Shown here: in pieces, positions 1 to 7,900 of the stretch
Position numbering within the stretch: position 1 is the stretch's first letter
How the letters are laid out: each line of letters begins with the position of its first letter
From: CAMDPA01 sp964574325
GTDB lineage: Bacteria; Pseudomonadota; Alphaproteobacteria; Rhizobiales; Hyphomicrobiaceae
Assembly (NCBI GenBank): GCA_964574325.1
Contig: CAZNMY010000002.1
Coordinates: 160,661 to 224,660, forward strand
Reading direction: 5' to 3'
Length of the DNA stretch: 64,000 nt
Position numbers and translations under genes: made by a program
The notes under the pieces: model-generated
The model's input: only the letters and a program-made list of their open reading frames with translations
The model's database searches: none
What the model was told of the DNA's origin: nothing

Positions 1-297
1 CATCAGGCGAACCCGAAGGGAGCCATTCAGTGCCGTGTCGATGCGCTGAAGGCGCACACTGGTGCCCTACGTCAGGAAAGTGGTGCCCTACGTCAGGAAT
101 CTGCGGCACTGCGTCAACGAACCCAGGTCGCGCAAATTGACGGCGATTGTGCACGTGAAATTAGTGAGCTGCGTGCTGCAAATCCTGCAGCGACCGAAAT
201 TGCGCGTGAACTTGTAAGGGTGAGCGGTCGTCCCGCTGCTGAGTACGGAATATGCCGGTTGCGGGATGCAATCCGCGCTGGCTTGGACGCGCGTTAA
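1..297 (+). CDS. C-terminal part of an unknown coiled-coil-like protein (5' partial)
   Basis: An open frame enters the window at base 1 and stops at TAA (295-297). The visible 98 residues are Ala/Glu/Arg/Gln-rich. They contain two near-identical tandem units reading GALRQES followed by SAALRQ, as in a coiled coil, then a helix-like tail rich in Arg and Ala. No family is recognised. It converges on the leftward gene at 313-1527, with only about 15 bases between them. Coding is supported by the repeated heptad-like units and the uninterrupted frame. Confidence 0.5.
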   Translation, partial: HQANPKGAIQCRVDALKAHTGALRQESGALRQESAALRQRTQVAQIDGDCAREISELRAANPAATEIARELVRVSGRPAAEYGICRLRDAIRAGLDAR

Positions 298-312
298 GTC
301 AACTAATACTTA

Positions 313-1527
313 TCAGGCCTTGGGAGCTGCCGGCGCTTTTGCTATTGGCTTCTTATCATCAGTGATGGCTGCCGTCTGAACGACAGGTGGGGTCACGGCG
401 ACCTTTGACGGTTGTGGCTGTTCTCCAGTTGGGGCTTCCGCATGCTTGACTGGTGCAGCCGGAGCTGGGCCATCCAGCCCATCCAGTGCAGCTTGCCTAT
501 CAGCTCCAGTCCGCTGCTCGGCCCTTTGATTTGCAATGGCATCAGCGTCTCGTGCAATCGCATCAGCGTTTCTAGTGGCAACAGCAGCACGATCCTGCTG
601 CGTGGGTGCGATAAGCGCCTGTGTTGTCACCGCTGCCGCCGCCTTCTTCTCCGGTGTATCGGCATGACGTTGGTAGGCGTTTTCGAGCGCCCTGCGGGAT
701 TCTGGCGTGTCTGCGCCGGTAACGTAGCGCCGTGTCGCTTCATCGAGTTCTCGTTGAATGCGCTTGTCGCCGCCGGAGATGATCTCGACGCCATCGGAAA
801 TCTTGTCATACAATCTGTTGGTTTGCTCCGGCGTGAGGTTGTGACGCTTCGCGAAGGCCGCGATGTCCACAGCGGTTGCTGCCCGGAAGCCAACCCTATT
901 TCCCGTCATGCGCTCAAATCGCTCACGTTGCACACCAGCTTCGTGCAAGGTCTTGATGGCGCCCGCACCGAGCTTCAAGAGTTCGGGATTGTTCAGCGCC
1001 CATGGCATGCCGAGACTAACAGCCGTGGCGCGCGCCGATGCCATATTCTGCAAATCACTCTGTGATAGTCGCTCGCCGCCACCAAGCCCGTCGTATCGCG
1101 CGCTGCTGGCGATACGTTCGGCGCGATCCATGTCGAGACGCCGCATCCGAGCAGCAAGAGTGCTGCCGCCCTCAGCGCCGGTCACCGGGTCACTTGCTGA
1201 TGCCGCCATGAGTGCGGCTTGCGCTCGAGTATCTGGCGCAGGTGCTGCTGAGAAACTTGCATCGGTGATCGTCTTAAGTAGTGCGCTCGAAGGTGAGATG
1301 GCGCGCAAGTCCTCCGGGGACATTCCGCGCAACTGACTTTGCGCGGCTGACAGCATTCGATCGAGATCGGAAGGCGAAAGATTACGATGGATGCTTTGTG
1401 CGTGCGCTATGATGCTCTCGCGCACGATGTTGAGCGCGTGCGCTTCGAGAGAGTCATAGGCGATCTGCGGGTCGCGCTCACTGCGCGTGCCACGAAAGAA
1501 ATTATCGTGCCGGCGCTGCGCGCTCAC
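313..1527 (-). CDS. Hypothetical 404-aa protein of a mobile element
   Basis: A hydrophilic, Ala/Arg/Asp-rich protein with no membrane segments. The N-terminal half is predicted helical and the C-terminal ~90 residues are a low-complexity Pro/Ala/Lys tail. It starts at GTG 1527, which overlaps the TGA of the upstream 53-aa gene (GTGA), so the two are probably translationally coupled. It ends TGA followed at once by TAA. I recognise no domain. The size, tail and small upstream partner genes resemble accessory proteins of conjugative or mobilizable elements, but that is inference. Confidence 0.6.
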   Translation of the reverse strand: MSAQRRHDNFFRGTRSERDPQIAYDSLEAHALNIVRESIIAHAQSIHRNLSPSDLDRMLSAAQSQLRGMSPEDLRAISPSSALLKTITDASFSAAPAPDTRAQAALMAASASDPVTGAEGGSTLAARMRRLDMDRAERIASSARYDGLGGGERLSQSDLQNMASARATAVSLGMPWALNNPELLKLGAGAIKTLHEAGVQRERFERMTGNRVGFRAATAVDIAAFAKRHNLTPEQTNRLYDKISDGVEIISGGDKRIQRELDEATRRYVTGADTPESRRALENAYQRHADTPEKKAAAAVTTQALIAPTQQDRAAVATRNADAIARDADAIANQRAEQRTGADRQAALDGLDGPAPAAPVKHAEAPTGEQPQPSKVAVTPPVVQTAAITDDKKPIAKAPAAPKA

Positions 1528-1685
1528 GGGACACCTTCATCGCGCGCGAACCTAGCAAGCGCATAAGTCAGTTCTGCCGTGACAATATTTCTGACGGTGA
1601 AGTCGGCATCGCCGATGCGATTGTCGTTTGCGCTGAGCTCTTGCAACTGCGCGATCTGGATCAAGAAATCGGCGGTCAGTCGCAT
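1524..1685 (-). CDS. Small hypothetical protein (53 aa)
   Basis: It runs from ATG 1685 to the TGA that overlaps the GTG start of the next gene. The sequence (MRLTADFLIQIAQLQEL...) is helical and amphipathic. Position and overlap put it in the same leftward operon as 1691-1927 and 313-1527. Function unknown. Confidence 0.5.
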   Translation of the reverse strand: MRLTADFLIQIAQLQELSANDNRIGDADFTVRNIVTAELTYALARFARDEGVP

Positions 1686-1690
1686 GGCGA

Positions 1691-1927
1691 TCACGCAAAA
1701 AACGGAATGGTGAGCTTCATCGCCTCGCGCATTGGACGGCGCCAATCACCGCTTATCAAGCGACGCATGAGCGGGGCGGGAAGCTTGGTGATGATGTGAT
1801 CTTCGATCAACCGTGCAAGCTCGTCGGGGATATCCTTGCGGGCGACGGCCTTACACAACTGGACAATGCGGCGGGCATAGAGCCGTTTTTTTGTGCTGTA
1901 TGATATTCGGCACTTTGATTTACGCAT
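1691..1927 (-). CDS. Small basic hypothetical protein (78 aa), first gene of a leftward operon
   Basis: ATG 1927 is preceded by a clear GGAGG four bases upstream, which decides the start. The N-terminus is strongly basic (MRKSKCRISYSTKKRLYARR), suggesting a nucleic-acid-binding or mobilization-accessory role. It ends TGA six bases before the next start. No family assigned. Confidence 0.5.
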   Translation of the reverse strand: MRKSKCRISYSTKKRLYARRIVQLCKAVARKDIPDELARLIEDHIITKLPAPLMRRLISGDWRRPMREAMKLTIPFFA

Positions 1928-2053
1928 GCGTCCTCCATTATGTAGCTGCAACATTGTTAGCGGAGGCAGGTTAAGGACGGGATAATTCACAACTTATTAA
2001 CCAGACGACGCCGAAAATGGCTTATTGTTTCACCTCATTTGTTTTTGCATTGC

Positions 2054-2905
2054 ATGCCTGTGGTGGCGGTTCCTTCTGGCCTAGTGCTGTCCGAATATCT
2101 GTCGAGTTCCGCTCTGACGGTGGCGAGTGGTTCGGCGCACGACGGGGCTGCCTTCGATGATGGCGCGTTCGTTCCCGCACTGCCGTTCTCGGCGCTCGCC
2201 ATCGGTGAAGCATTAAACCTAGAAGCATCCGACGCGGCATTGCTCGACCGGCGCGGCAGCATGGTATCGCTGCTGTCCTTTGAAACGTCACTGGTGCCAT
2301 TGCTCAAGAGCGGGTTGCTGGCCACGGATGCCGACGAAGCGGCGACTCTTTGCGGTTGCTTTCCACACGATGCGGCGGTGGCCGTGACCTTGGCGCAAGC
2401 GCGCACGTCTTTCGTGTGGTCGCCTTCACAATTCCACCTCATCGGCCTCAACAGCAATCGCGCTGGCCTCGTCACGACAACCGTGAACGAGCAACGCCAT
2501 CGGCGGCTTGGCATCCATTTCGACAGTTGGGACAGCCTGCCCATGCACATGCGTGGGCGCAGCCGCTACCGCCTGAGCGTGAACCTCGGTGCGGGTGACC
2601 GGTATTTTCTGTTCATGGCGCTCACGGCGGCGGATGTGCTCGATGCGCTAAAAGACGAGGTGAGTGTGGCCAGCAACGCCACTCAACTTCTTCGACTGGC
2701 GCTCCGCCAACCGCCGCAACGGCGGGTATACCGCCTGCGAGTTCCTCCGCTGTGGGGCTACGTCGCGCAAACCGACTACCTGCCGCACGATGGCAGCACA
2801 TTCGGGGCTCACTTCTATGATTTCTCGATGCACGCCTTGGCGGATTTCCGACCGTTGAAACGGTATTACGGCGCAGCGTCCTTCTACCTGCTGAAGGCGG
2901 GTTGA
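2054..2905 (+). CDS. 2OG-Fe(II) oxygenase-like protein of a RiPP cluster
   Basis: A 283-aa protein. An HFD segment (an HxD-like motif) lies within IHFDSWDSLPMHMRGRSR, followed by an RLSVNLG strand and a later LPHDG histidine, an arrangement compatible with a 2-oxoglutarate/Fe(II) beta-helix fold. It stands directly upstream of a short precursor-like ORF and a radical SAM/SPASM enzyme, so it probably tailors the same peptide or acts as a chaperone for it. ATG 2054 is preferred over upstream TTG codons. The oxygenase assignment rests on motif spacing only. Confidence 0.55.
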   Translation: MPVVAVPSGLVLSEYLSSSALTVASGSAHDGAAFDDGAFVPALPFSALAIGEALNLEASDAALLDRRGSMVSLLSFETSLVPLLKSGLLATDADEAATLCGCFPHDAAVAVTLAQARTSFVWSPSQFHLIGLNSNRAGLVTTTVNEQRHRRLGIHFDSWDSLPMHMRGRSRYRLSVNLGAGDRYFLFMALTAADVLDALKDEVSVASNATQLLRLALRQPPQRRVYRLRVPPLWGYVAQTDYLPHDGSTFGAHFYDFSMHALADFRPLKRYYGAASFYLLKAG

Positions 2906-3123
2906 AGGTATTGCACGGCTCGCCAACGCCGCCCTGTGCATGGTGTGCAGCGTTCTGGGCTGGAATGATATTTCCGGTCAGTTGGATTGACCAAATTGAG
3001 TTGCTTGCCGTCAGAGGCGGATTGTTTTGAACTAACAATGCTTTGATTGACTCGCGCGAAAGTTTTATGGCTAACTTCGCGTGGTTATTTTTTTTTATCA
3101 ACTCATTGCTTTGGGGAATTACA

Positions 3124-3351
3124 ATGTCGTTTTCATCAAAACTATCTACTGCAAGAACGATCGTTCAAGCCCGCGCTGTATCGCGTGGCATCGGCGCCGG
3201 TCGCTACGCCAGCGTGTCGGCGTTCAATCAGAACGACGAAGGCATCTGGCGCAATGGCACGGGCGATGGTGTCAAACCCGACCGTGACGACCCCCGCGTT
3301 GCTCGCGGCGAACGCCTCAGCCAACTGTTCAGCCCACAATTTGGCGGATAG
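3124..3351 (+). CDS. Candidate RiPP precursor peptide (75 aa)
   Basis: It runs from ATG 3124 to TAG 3349-3351 and ends three bases before the radical SAM start. A Ser/Thr/Arg-rich leader (MSFSSKLSTARTIVQAR) is followed by a core-like region with aromatic residues three positions before small or polar side chains (GRYAS, AFNQN, GIWRN) and a Gly/Asp-rich stretch ending FGG. Such aromatic-x-x-Asn/Ser units are typical substrates of cyclophane-forming SPASM maturases. The assignment is from size, position and composition. A longer in-frame start at 3043 exists but would add a hydrophobic segment. Confidence 0.6.
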   Translation: MSFSSKLSTARTIVQARAVSRGIGAGRYASVSAFNQNDEGIWRNGTGDGVKPDRDDPRVARGERLSQLFSPQFGG

Positions 3352-3354
3352 TTG

Positions 3355-4515
3355 ATGCGGTATCCCCGCATCTCTCATGTGGTGATGCAGACAACACCGT
3401 TCTGCAACATCGACTGCAAGTATTGTTATCTGCCTGAGCGGCGCAGCAAAGACCGGATGGAGCCGGCCCTTGTGCGGCGTCTGGCGGAACGGGTGGCGGA
3501 ATATCAGGACGGCGGCACGCCAGTGAAATGGTACTGGCATGCGGGCGAACCTCTGACGGTCGGCCTCGACCACTTCCGCGCCTGTCATGAAGCTGTTGCC
3601 GCTGGCGCTCCGGCGCTGGCGGACACCTTCCGCTATCATGTGCAAACCAACGGCATCCTCATCGATGATGAGTGGGCACACTTTTTCAAAGAGCACGGCT
3701 ACGGCATCGGCGTCAGCATCGACGGGCCCGCCGACATTCACAACGCCAACCGTGTCACGCGCAACGGCGGTGGCACGTACGACAAGGTGGCGGCTGGCTT
3801 CAAGCGATTGCAGGATGCGGGATTGCACCCTGCCGTTTTGGCCGTGGTGAGTTCGGCGTCACTCGACCGGCCCAAGGATTTGCTAGCGGCCTTCGCGGAG
3901 CTGGGCGCCGACAGCGTTGCGTTCAACTTCGAGGAAATGGAAGGCACGCACGGCACATCGTCGTTAAAGGCGATGGACGACAGCGGCGAGCTGCGCGGCA
4001 AGGTTCATCACTTCATTACCACGCTACTGCGCGAGCGCGAGCAACACTATCCACACATCCGGCTGCGCGAAACCGATTGGATGTTGCCGAGCATTTTGAG
4101 CGGCGAAGCGGTCGAAGGCTGGCTGACGCGACCTATGACCTACCTGACCGTGTTGAGCAACGGCACGGCTTCGACATTTTGCCCCGAGCTGGCGGGCATG
4201 AGCGGCGCCGACAAAGTCGATTTCCCACGCTGCAACATTCTGACGGAACCGCTGACGGCGTTCGCCGACCGCGTGTTCGCAAGCCGCGCGTTGGCCGCCA
4301 TTGAAACCGGCGTCGATAGTTGCCGCCTGAAGTGCGACTACTTCGAGCTGTGCGCAGGCGGCTGCCCCAGCAACAAGTTTTACGAAACCGGCGACTTCGG
4401 TTCGACCGAAACGCTCTATTGCCGCATCCGCAACCAGTACGCGGCAGATGCAGTCGTTGACTACATCATCGCCTCCGAAGGCAAGGGCATCGAAGCGCCG
4501 GCGGGAGAGCCGTGA
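3355..4515 (+). CDS. Radical SAM/SPASM peptide maturase
   Basis: A 386-aa enzyme. The radical SAM cluster motif CNIDCKYCYL (CxxxCxxC) lies near residue 20, followed by YWHAGEPL and the GVSIDGP strand typical of the barrel. The C-terminal SPASM region has spaced cysteines, including CRLKCDYFELCAGGC, for auxiliary Fe-S clusters. It resembles FxsB/XyeB/GrrM-type maturases that install ring crosslinks in ribosomal peptides. ATG 3355 follows the precursor stop, with TTG 3352 as alternative. Its TGA overlaps the GTG start of the methyltransferase, indicating an operon. Confidence 0.85.
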   Translation: MRYPRISHVVMQTTPFCNIDCKYCYLPERRSKDRMEPALVRRLAERVAEYQDGGTPVKWYWHAGEPLTVGLDHFRACHEAVAAGAPALADTFRYHVQTNGILIDDEWAHFFKEHGYGIGVSIDGPADIHNANRVTRNGGGTYDKVAAGFKRLQDAGLHPAVLAVVSSASLDRPKDLLAAFAELGADSVAFNFEEMEGTHGTSSLKAMDDSGELRGKVHHFITTLLREREQHYPHIRLRETDWMLPSILSGEAVEGWLTRPMTYLTVLSNGTASTFCPELAGMSGADKVDFPRCNILTEPLTAFADRVFASRALAAIETGVDSCRLKCDYFELCAGGCPSNKFYETGDFGSTETLYCRIRNQYAADAVVDYIIASEGKGIEAPAGEP

Positions 4516-5333
4516 CCGTCATTCGCCTGCAGCCTTTCATCGCCGAGGCCGAACGTCGGCTTGCCGACGCTGGCATTCCCGAACCGCATGGTGAAGCGGT
4601 GACACTGGTGCAATTGGCGATGGCCTTCCACGGGACCAACGCGCACCGTTCGCTCGACGAACTGGTGGAAGGCGCTATCACCGAGCGCGAAGCGCGCCGT
4701 TCCCTCGCACGCATTGCTGGCTTCAAACATTTTAACGGCTTGCCGCTGCAGCTCGACGATGACGTCTATGAACCGTGCGCCAGCAGTGAACGGCTGCTCG
4801 AACACGCACTGGCCTTTGCCTCGACGCGCACGCAAGCCCTCCGCATTCTCGACCTTGGCACCGGTTCCGGTAACCTGCTGGTGGCGGCGCTGCGTGCGCT
4901 GCCCGACGCAATCGGCGTCGGTGTCGATTGCAAAGCTGCGGCGGTCGCCTTGGCGCGGCGCAACGCGCATAGGCACGGCATATCCAATCGCTGCGTGTTT
5001 CTCGAAGGTGATGCGCACGCGCTGAACTTGGCGGAATTCGATATGGTGCTATCCACGTTGCCGTGGGTTCCGACCGGTCAGCTAGACGATTTGATGCCGG
5101 AGGTTCGGCTTTACGACCCCGTTGAATCGTTGGACGGCGGGGCCGATGGCCTCGATCATTTTCGCCGCTTGGCGAAGTCCCTGCATAGGCTGCTCAGGCC
5201 ACAAGGCGCGGCGTTCGTGCAAGTTGGCTATGAGCGGCACGCGGCGGCGCAAGCTCTATTCGCCCGCGCTGGTGCGGTCACGGTGCTGCGCGATGGCTAC
5301 GGCTTCCCGATGGGATTGCAGGTAGAAGGATGA
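4512..5333 (+). CDS. SAM-dependent methyltransferase of the RiPP cluster
   Basis: A 273-aa protein. The N-terminal ~90 residues are helical, followed by a Rossmann methyltransferase domain with motif I DLGTGSGNLL, an acidic end of strand 2 (GVGVDCKAAAV) and a catalytic-loop equivalent STLPWVP where HemK/PrmC enzymes carry NPPY. The loss of NPPY argues against glutamine N-methylation by a PrmC orthologue. Modification of the peptide made upstream is more likely, for example of its Asp or Asn side chains. GTG 4512 overlaps the preceding stop. Confidence 0.7.
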   Translation: MTVIRLQPFIAEAERRLADAGIPEPHGEAVTLVQLAMAFHGTNAHRSLDELVEGAITEREARRSLARIAGFKHFNGLPLQLDDDVYEPCASSERLLEHALAFASTRTQALRILDLGTGSGNLLVAALRALPDAIGVGVDCKAAAVALARRNAHRHGISNRCVFLEGDAHALNLAEFDMVLSTLPWVPTGQLDDLMPEVRLYDPVESLDGGADGLDHFRRLAKSLHRLLRPQGAAFVQVGYERHAAAQALFARAGAVTVLRDGYGFPMGLQVEG

Positions 5334-5399
5334 CTTGCGATTGATGTATGTGATCAAGCGCAAGGGCCTGCAAGCGATCATGTGAAGAGGGCGAGGTCG

Positions 5400-6359
5400 A
5401 TGAACGGTTCCCCGCAGCAAAGTCTAAGTCAACCCTTGGAAGCACTCGTCCGCGAGTTTGCTGATTGGTGGGCGAAGCGCGGCAAGGAACTCGATTCGGC
5501 GAATGAAGTTCGCGAGCCACTGTATCACTACACCGACATGGGTGGTCTTATCGGGATCGTCAGCAATGAACAGATGTGGTTCACCAGTATCTTCCACCTG
5601 AACGATCCCAGCGAACTTGGCTACGGCGTCGAAATGGCGCTCGATATTTTGCGGGAACACGGTGAGCGAGGCGATGCTGCTGTGCGGGCATTCTGCGCGT
5701 GGGCATCACACGTCCTCGTCAAGGCCGGAGGAGAGATCTTCGACTTTTATGTCGCCAGCTTCAGTCAGGCCGACAACGATCTGGGGCAATGGCGCGCCTA
5801 TGCGGACAATGGAAGGGGCGTCGCGATCGGTCTTTCCCCGCAGCTCTTCGAAGTCGTTGCGGAACAGCGCGCGCTCGGCGCAGCCGACAAGACCATGGCC
5901 GCTCACGTGATCTATGATCGAGCGGTGTGCGAACGGAACTTCACGGAGGCCATTCAGCTAGCGACTGAAATCATCGTTCGCGGACAAGCACATGCTACGT
6001 CGAAGCTAGAGCGAGAAGAATTTGGCAAAGCGGTAGCGCGAGAATTGGCGGTGCCATTGTTCACCTACGCGATCACGTGCAAAGACAAAGCCTATGCCCA
6101 TGAGCGAGAGACACGGCTGCTAATTGTCAATGATCGCGCCAAGCTGGACCCGATCATTGATTTCCGAACTCGTGGCGCGAACCTCGTCCCTTACGTCCGC
6201 AGCACCATGCGGGTGCGCGCGTTGGGAGCAATGACCAAGATAATGGTTGGCCCGGCAGCGGACGATCTTGCTGAGCATGCCGTGCAATCGCTTCTCCGTC
6301 GGCATAAGCTGCCACCCGATATCGTACAGAAGTCAGAGATTCCCTATACGGCCCGATAG
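5400..6359 (+). CDS. DUF2971 family protein
   Basis: A 319-aa protein with the hallmark N-terminal LYHYTDMGGLIGIVSNEQMW and FHLNDPSE, then SFSQADNDLGQWRAYADNGRGVAIGL and KDKAYAHERETRLL. These motifs define DUF2971, a family often found in accessory regions and associated with phage-defence contexts. ATG 5400 follows a purine-rich GAAGAGGGCGAGG. It is a separate transcription unit after the RiPP cluster. Biochemical activity is unknown. Confidence 0.8.
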   Translation: MNGSPQQSLSQPLEALVREFADWWAKRGKELDSANEVREPLYHYTDMGGLIGIVSNEQMWFTSIFHLNDPSELGYGVEMALDILREHGERGDAAVRAFCAWASHVLVKAGGEIFDFYVASFSQADNDLGQWRAYADNGRGVAIGLSPQLFEVVAEQRALGAADKTMAAHVIYDRAVCERNFTEAIQLATEIIVRGQAHATSKLEREEFGKAVARELAVPLFTYAITCKDKAYAHERETRLLIVNDRAKLDPIIDFRTRGANLVPYVRSTMRVRALGAMTKIMVGPAADDLAEHAVQSLLRRHKLPPDIVQKSEIPYTAR

Positions 6360-6450
6360 CCGCTGCTTGTTGCACGTAGCTTAGGCCGTTTGAAGGTGCG
6401 TGGCTTACCCGCTTGCGCTCGCTAACGCTGTCGCGGCGGGCTTGTTGCTG

Positions 6451-6810
6451 TCACCGTGGTGCCGGAAACTTCCAGCAGGTCGCCACGTGCGCCATTCCGA
6501 TGGCCGGATAGTAGGATTCCGCCGCTGGCGCGGATACCAAGTACAACGTCGTTTCAAGCCCCGCGGCCTGGTGCGCTTCCTGGATAAGGTGCCGGCCACT
6601 GCCTTTGCCCTGATAGGCTTCATGAACCGCCAGGTCCGACAAGTAGGTCGCAAACGCGAGATCTGAAATCGCGCGGGCGATGCCGACGATTTTTTGTTCG
6701 TCGCGTGCGGTGATGATGACCACCCTCAGGTAATCTTCAAAGCGTTTAATGCGGTCGATGATGCCTGCGCGGGCGCGTTTGCAGCGAAGCTGATGCAAAC
6801 GGACGAACAT
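6451..6810 (-). CDS. GNAT N-acetyltransferase, N-terminally degraded
   Basis: A 119-aa protein with the acetyl-CoA-binding GNAT core: IVGIARAISD, a LSDLAVHEAYQGKGSGRHLI (motif A, Q/RxxGxG/A) and C-terminal SAPAAESYYPAIGM. The first ~35 residues match poorly to the usual N-terminal strand/helix, and the frame continues upstream without a clear start, so the gene may be a decayed copy. ATG 6810 is the nearest start. Substrate unknown. Confidence 0.6.
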   Translation of the reverse strand: MFVRLHQLRCKRARAGIIDRIKRFEDYLRVVIITARDEQKIVGIARAISDLAFATYLSDLAVHEAYQGKGSGRHLIQEAHQAAGLETTLYLVSAPAAESYYPAIGMAHVATCWKFPAPR

Positions 6811-7072
6811 TGGGCATCGTGTGGCGGGTGTGCAAGCGAATGCGTCACTGGCCAAGGCAGTGGATGGTTTGCGGATGATGATCAAGGTGATCAGCGCGAC
6901 AAGCTTGTTCATGGAATACAACGGCGATTTGCTGGTCGAGCGTCCCGGTTTCGAGGTGGCGAAAACCCGGCGCGCTGAGTTGAGCGGGTTCATCGAGCGT
7001 GTCGCCATCACCCGGTGCGCGCAGCAAAAACCGCCCTTGCACAAATTGGGTGCTAGCGGATAATATTAGGTT

Positions 7073-7228
7073 GTGAACCCGTGGGACAAGACAACGGCAG
7101 TTGAGACAGCAGTCGAAGAAGAGAAGCTTTCAAGTCGAGGCTACTTTTGGTTTGGCTGCGTCATGGGCGTTGTCTGGACGCTCGAGATCGTCGCCACCTT
7201 GCGGTTCATTTACAAGCTCATCGTCTGA
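7073..7228 (+). CDS. Small single-pass membrane protein (51 aa)
   Basis: GTG 7073 opens a frame to TGA 7226-7228. A charged N-terminus (NPWDKTTAVETAVEEEKL) is followed by a hydrophobic segment from about residue 25 (YFWFGCVMGVVWTLEIVATL), consistent with one transmembrane helix. No family recognised. Confidence 0.4.
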   Translation: MNPWDKTTAVETAVEEEKLSSRGYFWFGCVMGVVWTLEIVATLRFIYKLIV

Positions 7229-7280
7229 GCGTGCCGACATGGTTCGCACCTACGCTAAGTGACCCCGAACGCTTTTCGCC

Positions 7281-7499
7281 ATGGATAAAGGCGTGCCATA
7301 TCCGAAGTCGGAACCGCCTTCTGCGACTGAACGCAACGCGGTGCGTCACACCCTGCTCAGCATGGAGGTCGGCGACAGCGTGTTTTCGACCGATCAAGTC
7401 ATCCACAACCGTATCAAGTTTGCAGGCCGTAGTTCGCCTTGGCGAGGAACGGGGCAAAGTTGCGATCGCAGTCGAGCGAGCATTGATGCTCGACAGTGA
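7281..7499 (+). CDS. Small phage-type hypothetical protein, probably frameshifted
   Basis: It begins MDKGVPYPKSEPPSATERNA with RHTLLSMEVGDSVF, a pattern I associate with short phage/plasmid proteins of unknown function. After about residue 49 (IKFAG) the downstream coding-like sequence RLGEERGKVAIAVE continues in the +1 frame to about 7515, suggesting a frameshift. Confidence 0.4.
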   Translation: MDKGVPYPKSEPPSATERNAVRHTLLSMEVGDSVFSTDQVIHNRIKFAGRSSPWRGTGQSCDRSRASIDARQ

Positions 7500-7638
7500 A
7501 GACGAGCACGCGTAGTCCGAAGCGGCGATTGCTTATTGCAAGGCCAAAGAACGTGATATCACCTTGATCCTTCCATGATTTCTTTCGATCTGTACGTTGC
7601 GACCGCAATCCTCATCCGTGACATGACGGATGGGCATT

Positions 7639-7872
7639 ATGAAGAAGCCGCGAGCCGCAGAACTGGAAGTCGTCATTGAATGGGGCAGTCGCCGCACTGG
7701 CGCTGCACACTCTTCATCGGCGTCTGATGTGACGCGCGGGGATGTGCTTGAATTGGCACGGGCACTGGGGCGGCTGGCAGCCCGGCGAGATCTTGAAGCC
7801 GCACAACACGCGGGTGAGTGCCTGAGTTCTGCCGGTATGCAAGGTACAATGTCTGAGTTGGAGCCAACGTGA
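7639..7872 (+). CDS. Hypothetical protein upstream of the serine recombinase (77 aa)
   Basis: ATG 7639 to TGA 7872, ending 28 bases before the recombinase start. The sequence has a short N-terminal strand (AAELEVVIEWG) and a helical Ala/Glu/Leu-rich second half. Small ORFs in this position commonly accompany site-specific recombinases, but no function is known. Earlier ATG 7630 is in frame. Confidence 0.4.
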   Translation: MKKPRAAELEVVIEWGSRRTGAAHSSSASDVTRGDVLELARALGRLAARRDLEAAQHAGECLSSAGMQGTMSELEPT

Positions 7873-7900
7873 GCGGCTCGGCCATCGCGGAGTGAGCCTG

